A stretch of DNA of 20,371 bases from Bacteroidota bacterium (GCA_022567875.1 JADFGB010000001.1:1-20371), one strand, 5' to 3'; shown: positions 1-8,851, counted from the first letter of the stretch. The notes: generated by a model not told the origin, from the sequence alone. Translations and numbers: made by a program.

Positions 1-2387
1 TCTTGCAACCTGCGTGAGGCAGATACAATAAATCCTATAAACATTACAACAACTCCAATCCATACTAAATTTATAAATGGTTTTATGCTTGCTTCAATAG
101 ATAATATTTGAACAGGTGCTTTAACAACATTTGTATCTTTTTCATCCAAATCGGAGATTGACAAATCAATCTTTCCTGTAGCAACTAGGTTCTCTAATTT
201 TACTTTCAAATTAAAATCTTTCAAGTCAACAGTTGTAAAGGTTCTGTTACTGTTTTTATTTTCCAAGAATAATTCAAAAGATTTATTCATATTATCTTTT
301 TCAGCAGTCATCCTTACACCTATTTTGAAATCTTTACCGGCCATCATTGCATTTTTAATTTCGGCAGGAAAATTAAATTCATTAAAAGTAAATTTTACAC
401 CGTCAATATCTATTGATTTACCTTTTTCAATTGAGACTTTGTGCAGGTGATCTTTTGCAACATTGTCGTCATCAAAACCAAGAGGTGAAATGTAAATATC
501 TCTTGTAAAACCAACAACTATTGAAGGGACCCTCATTATACTGTTTGTATAATCACTTACGTACATAACCGGTTCTGCTGTATAAAATTCATCTCCTTTA
601 TTTATATCAATGCGGAAAGCATATTTTGTGTTGTTATCAATTGGCTTATAGCTTGTAAAAAGCATTTTATACCCAAGTACATCTGTGGGTATGCCTTTAA
701 TAAGGTCAGCGTCCTGTTTTATAGAATAGCCGGCAGAACCAATAATCCCTAATAAGAATAATGCCATACCTATATGCGAAACATAAGCCCCCAACATTTT
801 TTTGTTCCCTCTTACTATCTTCATTGCAATTTCTAAATTAACAAAAAGTAAAAATGACGATGAAAAAGATAAAATTATAAGCATCAAATCATAAACACCG
901 CCCAATACAATAATCAGAATTGTTAAAAACAGTGATGCCAATATTGAAAACATTCCCTTCTTTACAACTTCTTTCCAATTTGATTTCTTCCATTTTATCA
1001 AAAGACTAAGACCGTTTAATAATCCAATAATTATTGCAATAGGTAAATGCATTTGAACGTAAAATGTTGTTTCAATAGATTGTCCAAAAATAGGTGCCGA
1101 TGTTCCTACCAATACAATTAATGCAGAGGCACTCATAACAACAGCAGCCGTAAAAAGAGCCAACTCTCTTGACAGTAAATTTTCATCCTGTGTATCAAAT
1201 TTTGATAAGGCTTTCCAACGAAATAAAACTGAACCGAATCCTAAAACCAAAAATGAAACGATAAAGATCAATAAAAACAAATAAACAATAGTCCCGGGGT
1301 CCACAAATGAATGGACAGATGCATCACCTAAAACTCCGCTTCTTGTCAAAAATGTTGAATACAGAACGAGTATATAAATAAGAATACCTAAAATAAGATT
1401 TGTTTTTAAAAATCTACCAACTCCCCCTTTGGATTGACTTTTTCTCTGAACAAGCATAGTATGAATAGCAGCAACACTCACAAGCCAAGGAATTAAACTT
1501 GAATTTTCAACCGGATCCCAAGCCCAATAACCGCCCCAACCAAGCATTTCATAAGCCCAATAACCACCAAGCATTATTGCAAGTCCTAAAACTCCTGCAC
1601 CAGCTAAAACCCATGGGAAAGCTTGTTTAATCCACTTTGTGTAATCATTTTTCATTAAAGCGGCAATTGCAAATGTAAATGGAACAGTCGATAATGCAAA
1701 ACCAACAAATAATATAGGCGGATGAATCTGCATCCAAAAATTTAACAATTGTGGGTTAAGCCCTTTACCATTTATAATAAATTGATTGACTGAAATTCCT
1801 GCAGCCATTAATGTATTATAAAGTTCACTTGTCATTTTAATGAATTGTTGACCTGTTCCACTATCGCTAAAAGCAAATTTACTTAACTGAGGTAACCCTA
1901 TATATGCAGGATTGATATATTTAATATCTATAAACACAGGTGTGGTCCAAATGAATTCAAATGGATTCTTAAACCACGGAGATACCATAATCAAGATGAA
2001 AAACAATGCAAGTGAAAAGACTGCCATTACTCTTGGTTCCAAGTCATCTCTTTTGGAAGTATAGTTTTGCAGAAAAATTCCGATTATTGTAGTGAATAAA
2101 AGCCAAAGCATGAAGCTTCCTTCCTGTCCACCCCAAAATGTTGACAGTAAAAAACCAAGTGATAAGTCATTACTTGAATAACTGAATACATACTCATACT
2201 GATACGAATGGGTTAGCAATATTCTCCATAAAAGAACTGATGCAATAATTACAAGTACTGCTGTAGAATGGTATGCTATTCTTGCATAGTTAAGAGTGTT
2301 TTTATATCCTCTAAAATTTAGATAATACATTATCATGGCAATAAAGCAACTTGCCAAGGCTAAAGAAAGTACTACGCTCCCTAACAT
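1..2387 (-). CDS. ccmF: Cytochrome c maturation haem lyase CcmF (3' end beyond window)
   Basis: Membrane haem lyase that attaches haem from CcmE to apocytochrome c on the periplasmic side. The ATG is at 2385-2387 and 795 codons are visible with no stop, so the C-terminus lies beyond the left edge. The tryptophan-rich haem-handling motif WGGYWAWDPVEN spans about residues 284-295. The four histidines expected of CcmF are all present: H222 (IHPP), H309 (AIHTM), H359 (SVHSF) and H538 (SHIGMAL). Many hydrophobic segments precede a soluble, probably periplasmic, region at about residues 560-770, followed by a last membrane helix ending near the edge. At 795+ residues it is longer than proteobacterial CcmF (about 650), as is usual for large CcsA/CcmF-type proteins of this phylum. 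It is the last visible gene of the ccm operon, 57 bases after ccmE. Whether ccmG or ccmH follow cannot be seen. Confidence 0.93.
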   Translation of the reverse strand, partial: MLGSVVLSLALASCFIAMIMYYLNFRGYKNTLNYARIAYHSTAVLVIIASVLLWRILLTHSYQYEYVFSYSSNDLSLGFLLSTFWGGQEGSFMLWLLFTTIIGIFLQNYTSKRDDLEPRVMAVFSLALFFILIMVSPWFKNPFEFIWTTPVFIDIKYINPAYIGLPQLSKFAFSDSGTGQQFIKMTSELYNTLMAAGISVNQFIINGKGLNPQLLNFWMQIHPPILFVGFALSTVPFTFAIAALMKNDYTKWIKQAFPWVLAGAGVLGLAIMLGGYWAYEMLGWGGYWAWDPVENSSLIPWLVSVAAIHTMLVQRKSQSKGGVGRFLKTNLILGILIYILVLYSTFLTRSGVLGDASVHSFVDPGTIVYLFLLIFIVSFLVLGFGSVLFRWKALSKFDTQDENLLSRELALFTAAVVMSASALIVLVGTSAPIFGQSIETTFYVQMHLPIAIIIGLLNGLSLLIKWKKSNWKEVVKKGMFSILASLFLTILIIVLGGVYDLMLIILSFSSSFLLFVNLEIAMKIVRGNKKMLGAYVSHIGMALFLLGIIGSAGYSIKQDADLIKGIPTDVLGYKMLFTSYKPIDNNTKYAFRIDINKGDEFYTAEPVMYVSDYTNSIMRVPSIVVGFTRDIYISPLGFDDDNVAKDHLHKVSIEKGKSIDIDGVKFTFNEFNFPAEIKNAMMAGKDFKIGVRMTAEKDNMNKSFELFLENKNSNRTFTTVDLKDFNLKVKLENLVATGKIDLSISDLDEKDTNVVKAPVQILSIEASIKPFINLVWIGVVVMFIGFIVSASRRLQ

Positions 2388-2444
2388 ATTTTCCTCAAAA
2401 TATTAAATAAAATAATTTGTATTTATTAAAAAAAATTTAAAAAG

Positions 2445-2834
2445 TTAAATACCCGAACTCTGTATCTTTTGACCTTCATATTTACTTGGGCATTTAGTCA
2501 AAATTGAATTCGCCTTAAAATAACCGTTTTGGTATTTACCGGAAACAACTAGGCTTTGTGCTGATTTAAAATTATTAGGTATAGCACCGTTGTAAACAAC
2601 CTTCATTTGGTTACCTTGTTCATCCTTCATATAAAATGTAAACATTCTGCTTTTCAAATCGTAATTGTAATCTTTTTCCCGTACCCACTGTCCGGTTGCT
2701 TTTACAGTTTTATTTTCCGTTTTAATCTTATTTATATTATTTTCATATTTAATGCTGCTCTGAGTAACTAAATAACCCATCAGTCCAATAAAAACAACAA
2801 TAATAATTCCGCCAAATAAATATTTATTTTTCAT
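2445..2834 (-). CDS. ccmE: Cytochrome c maturation haem chaperone CcmE, CxxxY variant
   Basis: Periplasmic, membrane-anchored haem chaperone that takes haem from CcmC/D and delivers it to CcmF. From the ATG at 2832-2834 it has 129 residues: one N-terminal anchor (about residues 6-24), then an OB-fold domain. The classic haem-binding motif HxxxY is here C115-P-S-K-Y119, so cysteine replaces the histidine; I checked the TGC codon at 2490-2492. CxxxY CcmE proteins are a known natural class (Desulfovibrio, archaea) in which the cysteine binds haem. I preferred this ATG to an in-frame TTG 27 bases upstream because GAAGGA lies about 7 bases before it and the anchor begins at once. The start overlaps the end of ccmD by 11 bases, so translational coupling is likely. 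Confidence 0.93.
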   Translation of the reverse strand: MKNKYLFGGIIIVVFIGLMGYLVTQSSIKYENNINKIKTENKTVKATGQWVREKDYNYDLKSRMFTFYMKDEQGNQMKVVYNGAIPNNFKSAQSLVVSGKYQNGYFKANSILTKCPSKYEGQKIQSSGI

Positions 2835-2982
2835 TTTTGTATCCTTCAATTTCTTTTTCAATTCCTTTTAATCTTTTATCTAAAATGGATAAGAATGCAA
2901 AAATACCTATCCATACTATAAGAACAATTATCATTACTATAAAAATCGAATTATTTTCTAAGAATTTGTAAAATCCTTCCAA
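2824..2982 (-). CDS. ccmD: CcmD-like small membrane protein (52 aa, TTG start)
   Basis: Small single-pass protein in the position expected of CcmD, which in System I helps release holo-CcmE from CcmC. It starts with TTG at 2980-2982, only two bases after the ccmC stop, with AAGAGG as a ribosome-binding site inside the ccmC end. Residues 12-34 form one hydrophobic helix (IFIVMIIVLIVW...). After it comes a charged amphipathic tail, LDKRLKGIEKEIEG, a helix-plus-short-coiled-coil layout common in CcmD. The stop lies 11 bases inside ccmE. The assignment rests on size, topology and position between ccmC and ccmE; the sequence itself is too short to be diagnostic. Confidence 0.8.
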   Translation of the reverse strand: MEGFYKFLENNSIFIVMIIVLIVWIGIFAFLSILDKRLKGIEKEIEGYKNEK

Positions 2983-2984
2983 TT

Positions 2985-3698
2985 TTAGCCTCTTATTAAT
3001 TTTTTGTTTAGCTTTTCTTTATAAAGCAGTGATTTGTAACCTAATCTCCACATCCAATAATATAGAATTGTAAAACCAATTAGTGATAAAAAGAATATTA
3101 ATAACATACTGCTGTTCATTTGAAAATTTACAACAGGTCCTCCGCTTGGCGAAAATTTATCATCAGCCGAACCCGGATGTAAACCGTCCATTATTCTTGG
3201 CATTATAAAAACAAAAAATGGTACTGTTACGAAAGCAATAATTGAATAAACTGCAGAAAGAGTTGCTCTTTTATCCTCAGATTCAATTGAAGATCGAAGT
3301 GCGAACCAGGCTCCGTATATTAATAAAAGAGCAAATATACTTGTCTGTCGCGGATCCCAGCTCCAATAAGAGCCCCAAGCAAATTTTGCCCATACTGCAC
3401 CTGTAACAGTTGCTAAGATACAGAACATAAGACCTAACTGTGCAGCGGCGTATGATTTTGCATCATCATCTAAATTTCTCTTCCTTAAATATTTAATGCT
3501 AAAAACAGTTGACATCAAAAATCCAATTACCGTTAACCATGCAGTAGGAACATGAAAGAAAATAATTTTTGCATTTTCCTCCAAACCAGGTATTAATGGA
3601 AATTGATACCATGCCTGAGGATTCTCAACAATCGGAAAAGAAATTCCCGCGATAGAGACAAAAGCAAGAATGATGAATAAGAATATTTTCCAAACCAT
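2985..3698 (-). CDS. ccmC: Haem exporter/haem handling protein CcmC (CcsA-type)
   Basis: Integral membrane protein that presents haem to CcmE at the periplasmic face. It has 237 residues and about six hydrophobic segments, the usual size for CcmC. The tryptophan-rich motif WGSYWSWDPRQTS is at residues 108-120. It is flanked by the two expected periplasmic-side histidines, H49 in FFHVP and H174 in LHPGS. It follows ccmB after 28 bases and is followed almost directly by ccmD. The short length and the lack of a ResB or CcmF-like extension separate it from the large ccmF product of the same operon. The ATG start places the first helix directly at the N-terminus. Confidence 0.94.
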   Translation of the reverse strand: MVWKIFLFIILAFVSIAGISFPIVENPQAWYQFPLIPGLEENAKIIFFHVPTAWLTVIGFLMSTVFSIKYLRKRNLDDDAKSYAAAQLGLMFCILATVTGAVWAKFAWGSYWSWDPRQTSIFALLLIYGAWFALRSSIESEDKRATLSAVYSIIAFVTVPFFVFIMPRIMDGLHPGSADDKFSPSGGPVVNFQMNSSMLLIFFLSLIGFTILYYWMWRLGYKSLLYKEKLNKKLIRG

Positions 3699-3726
3699 AA
3701 GTGTTTATTTTTAATATATAAAATTA

Positions 3727-4386
3727 CTAATCTTTCCAAATAAAATCGAATAACATATATGAAATAGTAAGCATTATAACATCATAACATGCTAAAACGG
3801 CTAACTCAATTACAGCATCAGCAAATGATGTGCCAACCATAGAATATGATGTTAACATTACAGAAATTAATATCAAAGGAAGTAAAATTGGAAATGATAG
3901 TACAGGGTATAGTGTTCCTTTTGCACCTGCTTTTGATATTATAGCCGCAATAATTGTTGAAGCAATTGCAAGACCAATATTAGAAAGAATAAATGTAAGA
4001 AAAAAGAGTAAAAAATTTCTTATTATAAATTCTTCAAATAAAACTGAATAAAGTATTGTAATTATAATATTCATAAGGAAAACAAGTATTAAATTAAAAA
4101 GAAGTTTTCCACTAAATATTGTTGTAGGAGCAGCAATTAAATGAAGAATAAGTGATGTCCCCCGTTCTTCTTCTGAAACAAAAGCGCGGGATAATCCCGA
4201 CATTGCAGAGAAAAATATTACAACCCAAAGAAGTCCCGCTGTTAAATTTTGCGGAATTTTTTCATTCCCGATAGAAAAAAGGATAACACTTAATGCCACA
4301 ATAATGAACATTACAAGTGAATTAATGGCGTAACGTGTTCGTAATTCAGAATGATAATCTTTTTTAAATAATGCGTAAGGTTTCAA
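3727..4386 (-). CDS. ccmB: Haem exporter permease CcmB (TTG start)
   Basis: Membrane subunit of the CcmAB ABC transporter, which uses ATP to release haem-loaded CcmE from CcmC/D. It has 219 residues, six predicted helices and typical CcmB length. The family signature after helix 2 is clear: VIFFSAMSGLSRAF at residues 56-69, then SEEERG at 71-76 and LIAAP. The first codon is TTG at 4384-4386; the frame upstream offers no ATG before the ccmA end, and AAAGG lies about 10 bases before the TTG. It is 14 bases downstream of ccmA and 28 bases upstream of ccmC. An open frame on the other strand inside it (3830-4051) has no support and is not annotated. Confidence 0.92.
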   Translation of the reverse strand: MKPYALFKKDYHSELRTRYAINSLVMFIIVALSVILFSIGNEKIPQNLTAGLLWVVIFFSAMSGLSRAFVSEEERGTSLILHLIAAPTTIFSGKLLFNLILVFLMNIIITILYSVLFEEFIIRNFLLFFLTFILSNIGLAIASTIIAAIISKAGAKGTLYPVLSFPILLPLILISVMLTSYSMVGTSFADAVIELAVLACYDVIMLTISYMLFDFIWKD

Positions 4387-4400
4387 TATTAAAACTGCCT

Positions 4401-5033
4401 TTATTTTTTATAATCCTCTAATTTTATTTTAGTACTGCAAAGTTCTAAATCTGATCTTTCATTTGAAGCAATAATTACAATTTTATTCTTCCCCTCTCTA
4501 TTTATAATCCTATAAACTGTTTCCTTGCCTTCGTTATCAAGGTTAGATGTCGGTTCATCAAAAAGTAAAATTGTTGGTGAATGCATCAAGGCAAAAATAA
4601 ATTTAAGTCTCTGTTTCATTCCTGACGAGTAAGTTTTCACAATATCATTCTTTCTATTTAAAAGAAGGAAGTCATCAAGCAATGAATTAAATAACTCTTT
4701 ATTAAATTTAATTCCTCTTATATTGGAAATATGAATTAAGTTTTCCCAAGCCGAAAATTCTTCGTACATAATAAGATACGGTGCAACAAAACCTATATAA
4801 TTATGAAGCTTTTCTTCATCAATAACTTTATCATCTAAATTATGAACAATCTTCCCCGAAGAAGGCGAAATGATTCCCGCGATAATTTTTATTAATGTTG
4901 ATTTTCCGGAACCATTAATACCTGTAATTCCATAAATACCATTTTCTAAAAACTTAAAATCTAAGTCTTTAAAAATTAATCGTCGTCCAAATTTTTTTGT
5001 TAATTTTTCCGCATTAAGGAAATGTTTATTCAT
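4401..5033 (-). CDS. ccmA: Haem ABC exporter ATP-binding protein CcmA
   Basis: Cytoplasmic ATPase that pairs with CcmB. It has 210 residues with Walker A GINGSGKST at 38-46, ABC signature SSGMKQR at 136-142, Walker B ILLFDEP ending at D159-E160-P161, and the D-loop SNLD just after. The region FVAPYLIMYEEFSAWENL replaces the usual Q-loop sequence. The switch position normally held by histidine reads IIASNE, with N191, so the H-loop histidine is absent. From memory this Asn is frequent in Bacteroidota CcmA, so it need not mean loss of activity. The ATG overlaps the stop of the metalloprotease gene by 8 bases, tying the ccm operon to the genes upstream. Confidence 0.93.
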   Translation of the reverse strand: MNKHFLNAEKLTKKFGRRLIFKDLDFKFLENGIYGITGINGSGKSTLIKIIAGIISPSSGKIVHNLDDKVIDEEKLHNYIGFVAPYLIMYEEFSAWENLIHISNIRGIKFNKELFNSLLDDFLLLNRKNDIVKTYSSGMKQRLKFIFALMHSPTILLFDEPTSNLDNEGKETVYRIINREGKNKIVIIASNERSDLELCSTKIKLEDYKK

Positions 5034-6687
5034 TTAAAATAACCAGCTTTCCTTTTAATATATCATCGCCAACCTTGGTGACATAAATGTAAACTCCGGT
5101 TGGAAGTCTGTTATTATTTGTTTGTCTTCCATTCCACATAACAAAATTCTTGCCATTAATATTTACAACATTTTCAGAATCTGAATACATTAAATTTAAG
5201 CTGGTAGAATAAATATTGAGTGTTGCAGTTGTTGGGTTTCCGGTTGAAACAGGTAAATAAATAAGCGCTCCGCTCTTATAATTAAAGGGATTAGGATATG
5301 CAAAATTACCTGCAGCTTTTGCTGGGGGAGTGGTAGTAACAACTAATTGCCCATTAACAAATTCTGAAAGCTGCCAAATACCAGGATTGGTTACGTTTAA
5401 CTTTGAGTAATAATTATCGTTTAATTTATTAGCTCCTGTAAAAGATGATCTGGAAAATATATATTGAGCCGAAAAGTTTTTACCTAAATCGTCAGCACCT
5501 GATTGAACATCAGTATTTGAAATAATAACATCAATAGTATCAGTAGCATTTGCAAATCTTAAAAAGTTATTTGATAATGCTTTTGAGTTTAAGTTAACTG
5601 TATCAACTGTTGATGTAAAAGATATTGTTGAAACAGGTTTTGCAATTGGAAAATCTGCTGCATCAATAAAATACTCTCCCGAAATACTTCTATGGTTTGT
5701 AAAGTATGTCCAAATACCGAACTCTTTAAGTGACTTTGAAAAAGTAGAACTGTTTTCTACCAAACTCGCGTTTATTGCATTTACAGCCTTATTATTGGGC
5801 ATAAGTTCCCATTGTCTTTTAATTATCTCTGTACCAAAGGTAGCATTCAGATATAGATTCCATATTGCAAAATCATACCCTCGTGTTGCAGCAAAGCTTA
5901 CTTGTGTGTTATTAAAATAGGACGGTAGATATTGTAAATAATCATTAATGGAAGGATAAATAATTTCTTCAAATGCTGTAGAGGTCAGTTCATAAAAATA
6001 TAAATCATCTACACGCCATATATAATCTCCAACTTGTATAGCGTGATGAAATTCGTGTGCAGCAGTAACTCTTGCCCCATCAATCCCTTCTGTAAAGTAA
6101 CCTATAAAATCATTGTCCATTAAAATGTAAGTTATGTATTTATTGCTTCCGGGAGTTATTTCCTTCTCAAAATCCGTTTCACCATATAGAATTCCTAAAT
6201 TCAAAATATAAATATCATATAAATTATCGCCCCCCTCGTTATTATCTGTTGGTGGTTCCGGATAACCAAGAAATGTAACTTGAAAATTATAAGTTGAATC
6301 AAATGCTATTGCTAAATCAGTAATGCTGTAACCTGGCTTGTCTGTACCTGAAGTGTCATAATGTATTCTAAATTTACCTGATGGTGTAACAAAGCTTGTA
6401 TCTAATATTGGCCTTGCCAAAATTTTCTTTAATTCTTCCTGCTGTTCGGGAGAAAATGAGTTAAAATTTAATCTCAACCGGTTAGACAATCCCAGCCCGC
6501 ATTTAATATGTCCGCCTTGTTTAATTGCTGCACTTGTAGCAACTTGACCTTGCAGCAAATGTGTCCCTGTGCGTAAACCAATATATAAATTATACAAGGA
6601 ATCAAGTTGGTGCTGATTTGCTGTTTGTGAGAAAACAAACATAGGAGTTATAATAAATAATATCACTAATGTTTTAATTATTTTCAT
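5026..6687 (-). CDS. Secreted HExxH putative metalloprotease with T9SS type A sorting domain (MXAN_6640-like)
   Basis: Predicted exported zinc peptidase, 553 residues. A signal peptide (residues 1-20, ending ...VFVFSQ) sends it through Sec. The catalytic-type motif is H211-E-F-H-H215, followed by ELTSTAFEE around 233-241, which could supply the third zinc ligand (E240 or E241). This arrangement matches my memory of the MXAN_6640 family of putative metalloproteases. The last 90 residues (about 463-553) form a T9SS type A sorting domain: FAYPNPF at its start, a Thr-rich strand, MWNGRQ, LPTGVYIY and a final KGKLVILNE. The product is therefore expected outside the cell or on its surface. The gene overlaps the preceding FG-GAP gene by 14 bases and ccmA by 8 bases. 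Substrate and activity are unknown; the link with cytochrome maturation is by position only. Confidence 0.85.
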   Translation of the reverse strand: MKIIKTLVILFIITPMFVFSQTANQHQLDSLYNLYIGLRTGTHLLQGQVATSAAIKQGGHIKCGLGLSNRLRLNFNSFSPEQQEELKKILARPILDTSFVTPSGKFRIHYDTSGTDKPGYSITDLAIAFDSTYNFQVTFLGYPEPPTDNNEGGDNLYDIYILNLGILYGETDFEKEITPGSNKYITYILMDNDFIGYFTEGIDGARVTAAHEFHHAIQVGDYIWRVDDLYFYELTSTAFEEIIYPSINDYLQYLPSYFNNTQVSFAATRGYDFAIWNLYLNATFGTEIIKRQWELMPNNKAVNAINASLVENSSTFSKSLKEFGIWTYFTNHRSISGEYFIDAADFPIAKPVSTISFTSTVDTVNLNSKALSNNFLRFANATDTIDVIISNTDVQSGADDLGKNFSAQYIFSRSSFTGANKLNDNYYSKLNVTNPGIWQLSEFVNGQLVVTTTPPAKAAGNFAYPNPFNYKSGALIYLPVSTGNPTTATLNIYSTSLNLMYSDSENVVNINGKNFVMWNGRQTNNNRLPTGVYIYVTKVGDDILKGKLVILNE

Positions 6688-8851
6688 ATGAGTTTATATG
6701 TTTAATAGAAATTGATTTATTTTTTTTATCAATATAAAAAAGGTTGTTATAAAAAGATGCATTATAATCAGTGAAAAAATTATCCCCATTTATATTTTTT
6801 AATACAGATTTAAATATAAATGTTTGTGCTGCTGAGTTAATTTCTAATTTGAAAACTTCCTTTTTATTTTTAGAAAACATATAAATATTATCTTTTTTTT
6901 CAGAGTGCCGGTGTCCGATAAAAAAAATATCTTTTTTTGAAATACTAAAACCGTTAAGATTTTGATTCTTTAATATCCTTGTTGAATCTTCATAAGTTTC
7001 AAGTAAATAATATTTTCCGCTTTTTTTTATTATACTTATAAATTCAAGCTGATTATTATTAATTAAATAAATATCGGAATTAAAATATAAAACAGTGCTA
7101 TTAGATTTTGTTTGATATTTCGTAACAGGTAAAGGTGATAAATTCTTCATTGAAATCTCTTTCAAATATAGGTTGTTGTTTTCACTCTGCCAAAAATAAA
7201 CACTCAATGTATCGGTAAAAGCTATCTTGGCATCTAGGACACTATCAGCTAAATTTGGATAATCCGAACTTAAAATTCTATTATCCTGGATAGAATTAAT
7301 GTTAATTCCTAAAGCCATATCTTTTAGATAAGCTATATAAATTTTTTCATCTCCAAAACTATCTTTATTAATTTTTAAGGAAATTATTTTACCCGGGGAA
7401 TAAAGAGAATTCCTTGTTATACCAAATTCTCTAAAATTAATTTTTAATATTTCCACAATTTTTTTGTTATATGAATAACAATAAAATGTTTTTATATATG
7501 GTTCTGAATCATCAACAAAAATTTTATCGTGAATTTCAAATAGCGGATAAGAATAAAATGATACAGGTTTTTTTGAATTTCCCCTTATTAAAAGATTAAG
7601 ATTATTATTTGTACTATCGATAAAAACTATATCTAAAATCCCGTCTTTTTTATAATCAAAATAAGAAAGAGAAACAGGCGCCCCTCCGATTAGAATATTT
7701 GATTCTTCATTAAGAGTAGAAAGTGTGGACATGAAAAATAATGATCCTTTACTTGTTAATGCAATTATTCCATTATTAATTTTATTATTAAAATTTGTTA
7801 AATCACTTATACTTTCCCTTTTCAAATAAAGTATCTCTGAATAAAATTTTCTATCCCCTTTTGAAAACAAAATAGATATTTGAGATCTGTCAGAATCTAA
7901 ATAAGCTAAATCAATTTTACCGTCATAATTATAATCGTTTAGAATAAAATTAATAGGTCCCTTTGATGTTTCAAATTCAGTAGTTGAATCATAAGAAGAA
8001 ACAGAATCACCCCATATCACTTTAATAGAATTATCTTTAGCAAATATAATATCATCAAATCCATCTGAATCTATATCACTACTTTTAAGAAAAAATATAT
8101 TACCGATTAATGGAATTGTTCTAACTAAGTTTAACCTTCCATTACCGTCATTAAAAAAGAAATAAATTGAACTTTCAACTGAACTAAATGCAGCAACATC
8201 AGGGCTATCATCATTATTAAGATCAATAAAAATAGCTTCATCAAAACTATTTTTACTTAAAATCTTTTTCTCGTCTAAACCGTGCCAATTTTGTGATATA
8301 ATTGATAATCCTTCAAAAGCACTGCCGGAAATTAAAAGTTCTGATTTACCGTTGTTGTTTATATCTGCAGCATCTATATTTTCTGGATACGAGTTAAATT
8401 TAAGTATTTTATTAAGCTCAATTTTTCCATATTTATTAAAACTAATTATTCCAACAGACCTATTTTTTCTTGATACAAAAGAAAAATATTTTCCTTTAGA
8501 ATTTTTTGCTGTTATACTTTTAATTTTTGAAATTTCAAAAGGGTTTTTATAAACTCTTATTTTTGAAAAGCCATTCTCAGTTCCTTCTATACTTAAGTAT
8601 TTTTTAGTGGAATTATTAAAAATTATTAGATCGTTAAATTTATCTTTATTAAAATTAACTGATATTAGAGAGGTATATTCCTGCGGGATTTTAAAACTCT
8701 GGTGTTTGCAGAAGCCATTAATAGGTATTTGTGCGGAAGCATTAAATGAAATAAAAAAGATAATAAGAAGTAGAATATTAAACCCTTGATCTTTCTTTAA
8801 GCCTATTTTCTCTCCTTTGTAATGCTTCTTCATACCTTTTTTTCTCTTCAT
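6674..8851 (-). CDS. Secreted FG-GAP/VCBS-repeat protein, probable beta-propeller
   Basis: About 725 residues with a hydrophobic export segment at residues 25-40 (NILLLIIFFISFNASA) and cleavage likely before QIPIN. Repeated Ca-binding-type loops with D-x-N/D-x-D/N-G and a following D-I/L-V/A-F strand occur at about 163-174 (DINNNGKSELL), 210-221 (DLNNDDSPDVA), 259-270 (DIDSDGFDDII), 306-317 (DYNYDGKIDLA) and 399-410 (DYKKDGILDIV). These are typical of FG-GAP/VCBS propellers. The C-terminal half shows weaker repeats, and no T9SS sorting domain is visible at the end. The start is uncertain: the longest frame overlaps the thioesterase gene by 74 bases, and a second ATG lies at codon 7 (8833). 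The coding sequence is especially rich in A/T runs. Function unknown; perhaps a surface binding or structural protein. Confidence 0.8.
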   Translation of the reverse strand: MKRKKGMKKHYKGEKIGLKKDQGFNILLLIIFFISFNASAQIPINGFCKHQSFKIPQEYTSLISVNFNKDKFNDLIIFNNSTKKYLSIEGTENGFSKIRVYKNPFEISKIKSITAKNSKGKYFSFVSRKNRSVGIISFNKYGKIELNKILKFNSYPENIDAADINNNGKSELLISGSAFEGLSIISQNWHGLDEKKILSKNSFDEAIFIDLNNDDSPDVAAFSSVESSIYFFFNDGNGRLNLVRTIPLIGNIFFLKSSDIDSDGFDDIIFAKDNSIKVIWGDSVSSYDSTTEFETSKGPINFILNDYNYDGKIDLAYLDSDRSQISILFSKGDRKFYSEILYLKRESISDLTNFNNKINNGIIALTSKGSLFFMSTLSTLNEESNILIGGAPVSLSYFDYKKDGILDIVFIDSTNNNLNLLIRGNSKKPVSFYSYPLFEIHDKIFVDDSEPYIKTFYCYSYNKKIVEILKINFREFGITRNSLYSPGKIISLKINKDSFGDEKIYIAYLKDMALGININSIQDNRILSSDYPNLADSVLDAKIAFTDTLSVYFWQSENNNLYLKEISMKNLSPLPVTKYQTKSNSTVLYFNSDIYLINNNQLEFISIIKKSGKYYLLETYEDSTRILKNQNLNGFSISKKDIFFIGHRHSEKKDNIYMFSKNKKEVFKLEINSAAQTFIFKSVLKNINGDNFFTDYNASFYNNLFYIDKKNKSISIKHINSYENN

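Noticed and set aside
2388..2444. Possible intrinsic terminator between ccmE and ccmF
   Set aside because: Only A/T runs and no GC-containing hairpin; the two genes are best read as one operon.
3830..4051. Plus-strand open frame of 73 codons
   Set aside because: Lies wholly antisense to ccmB, whose family motifs are clear; no signal, domain or ribosome-binding site supports it.
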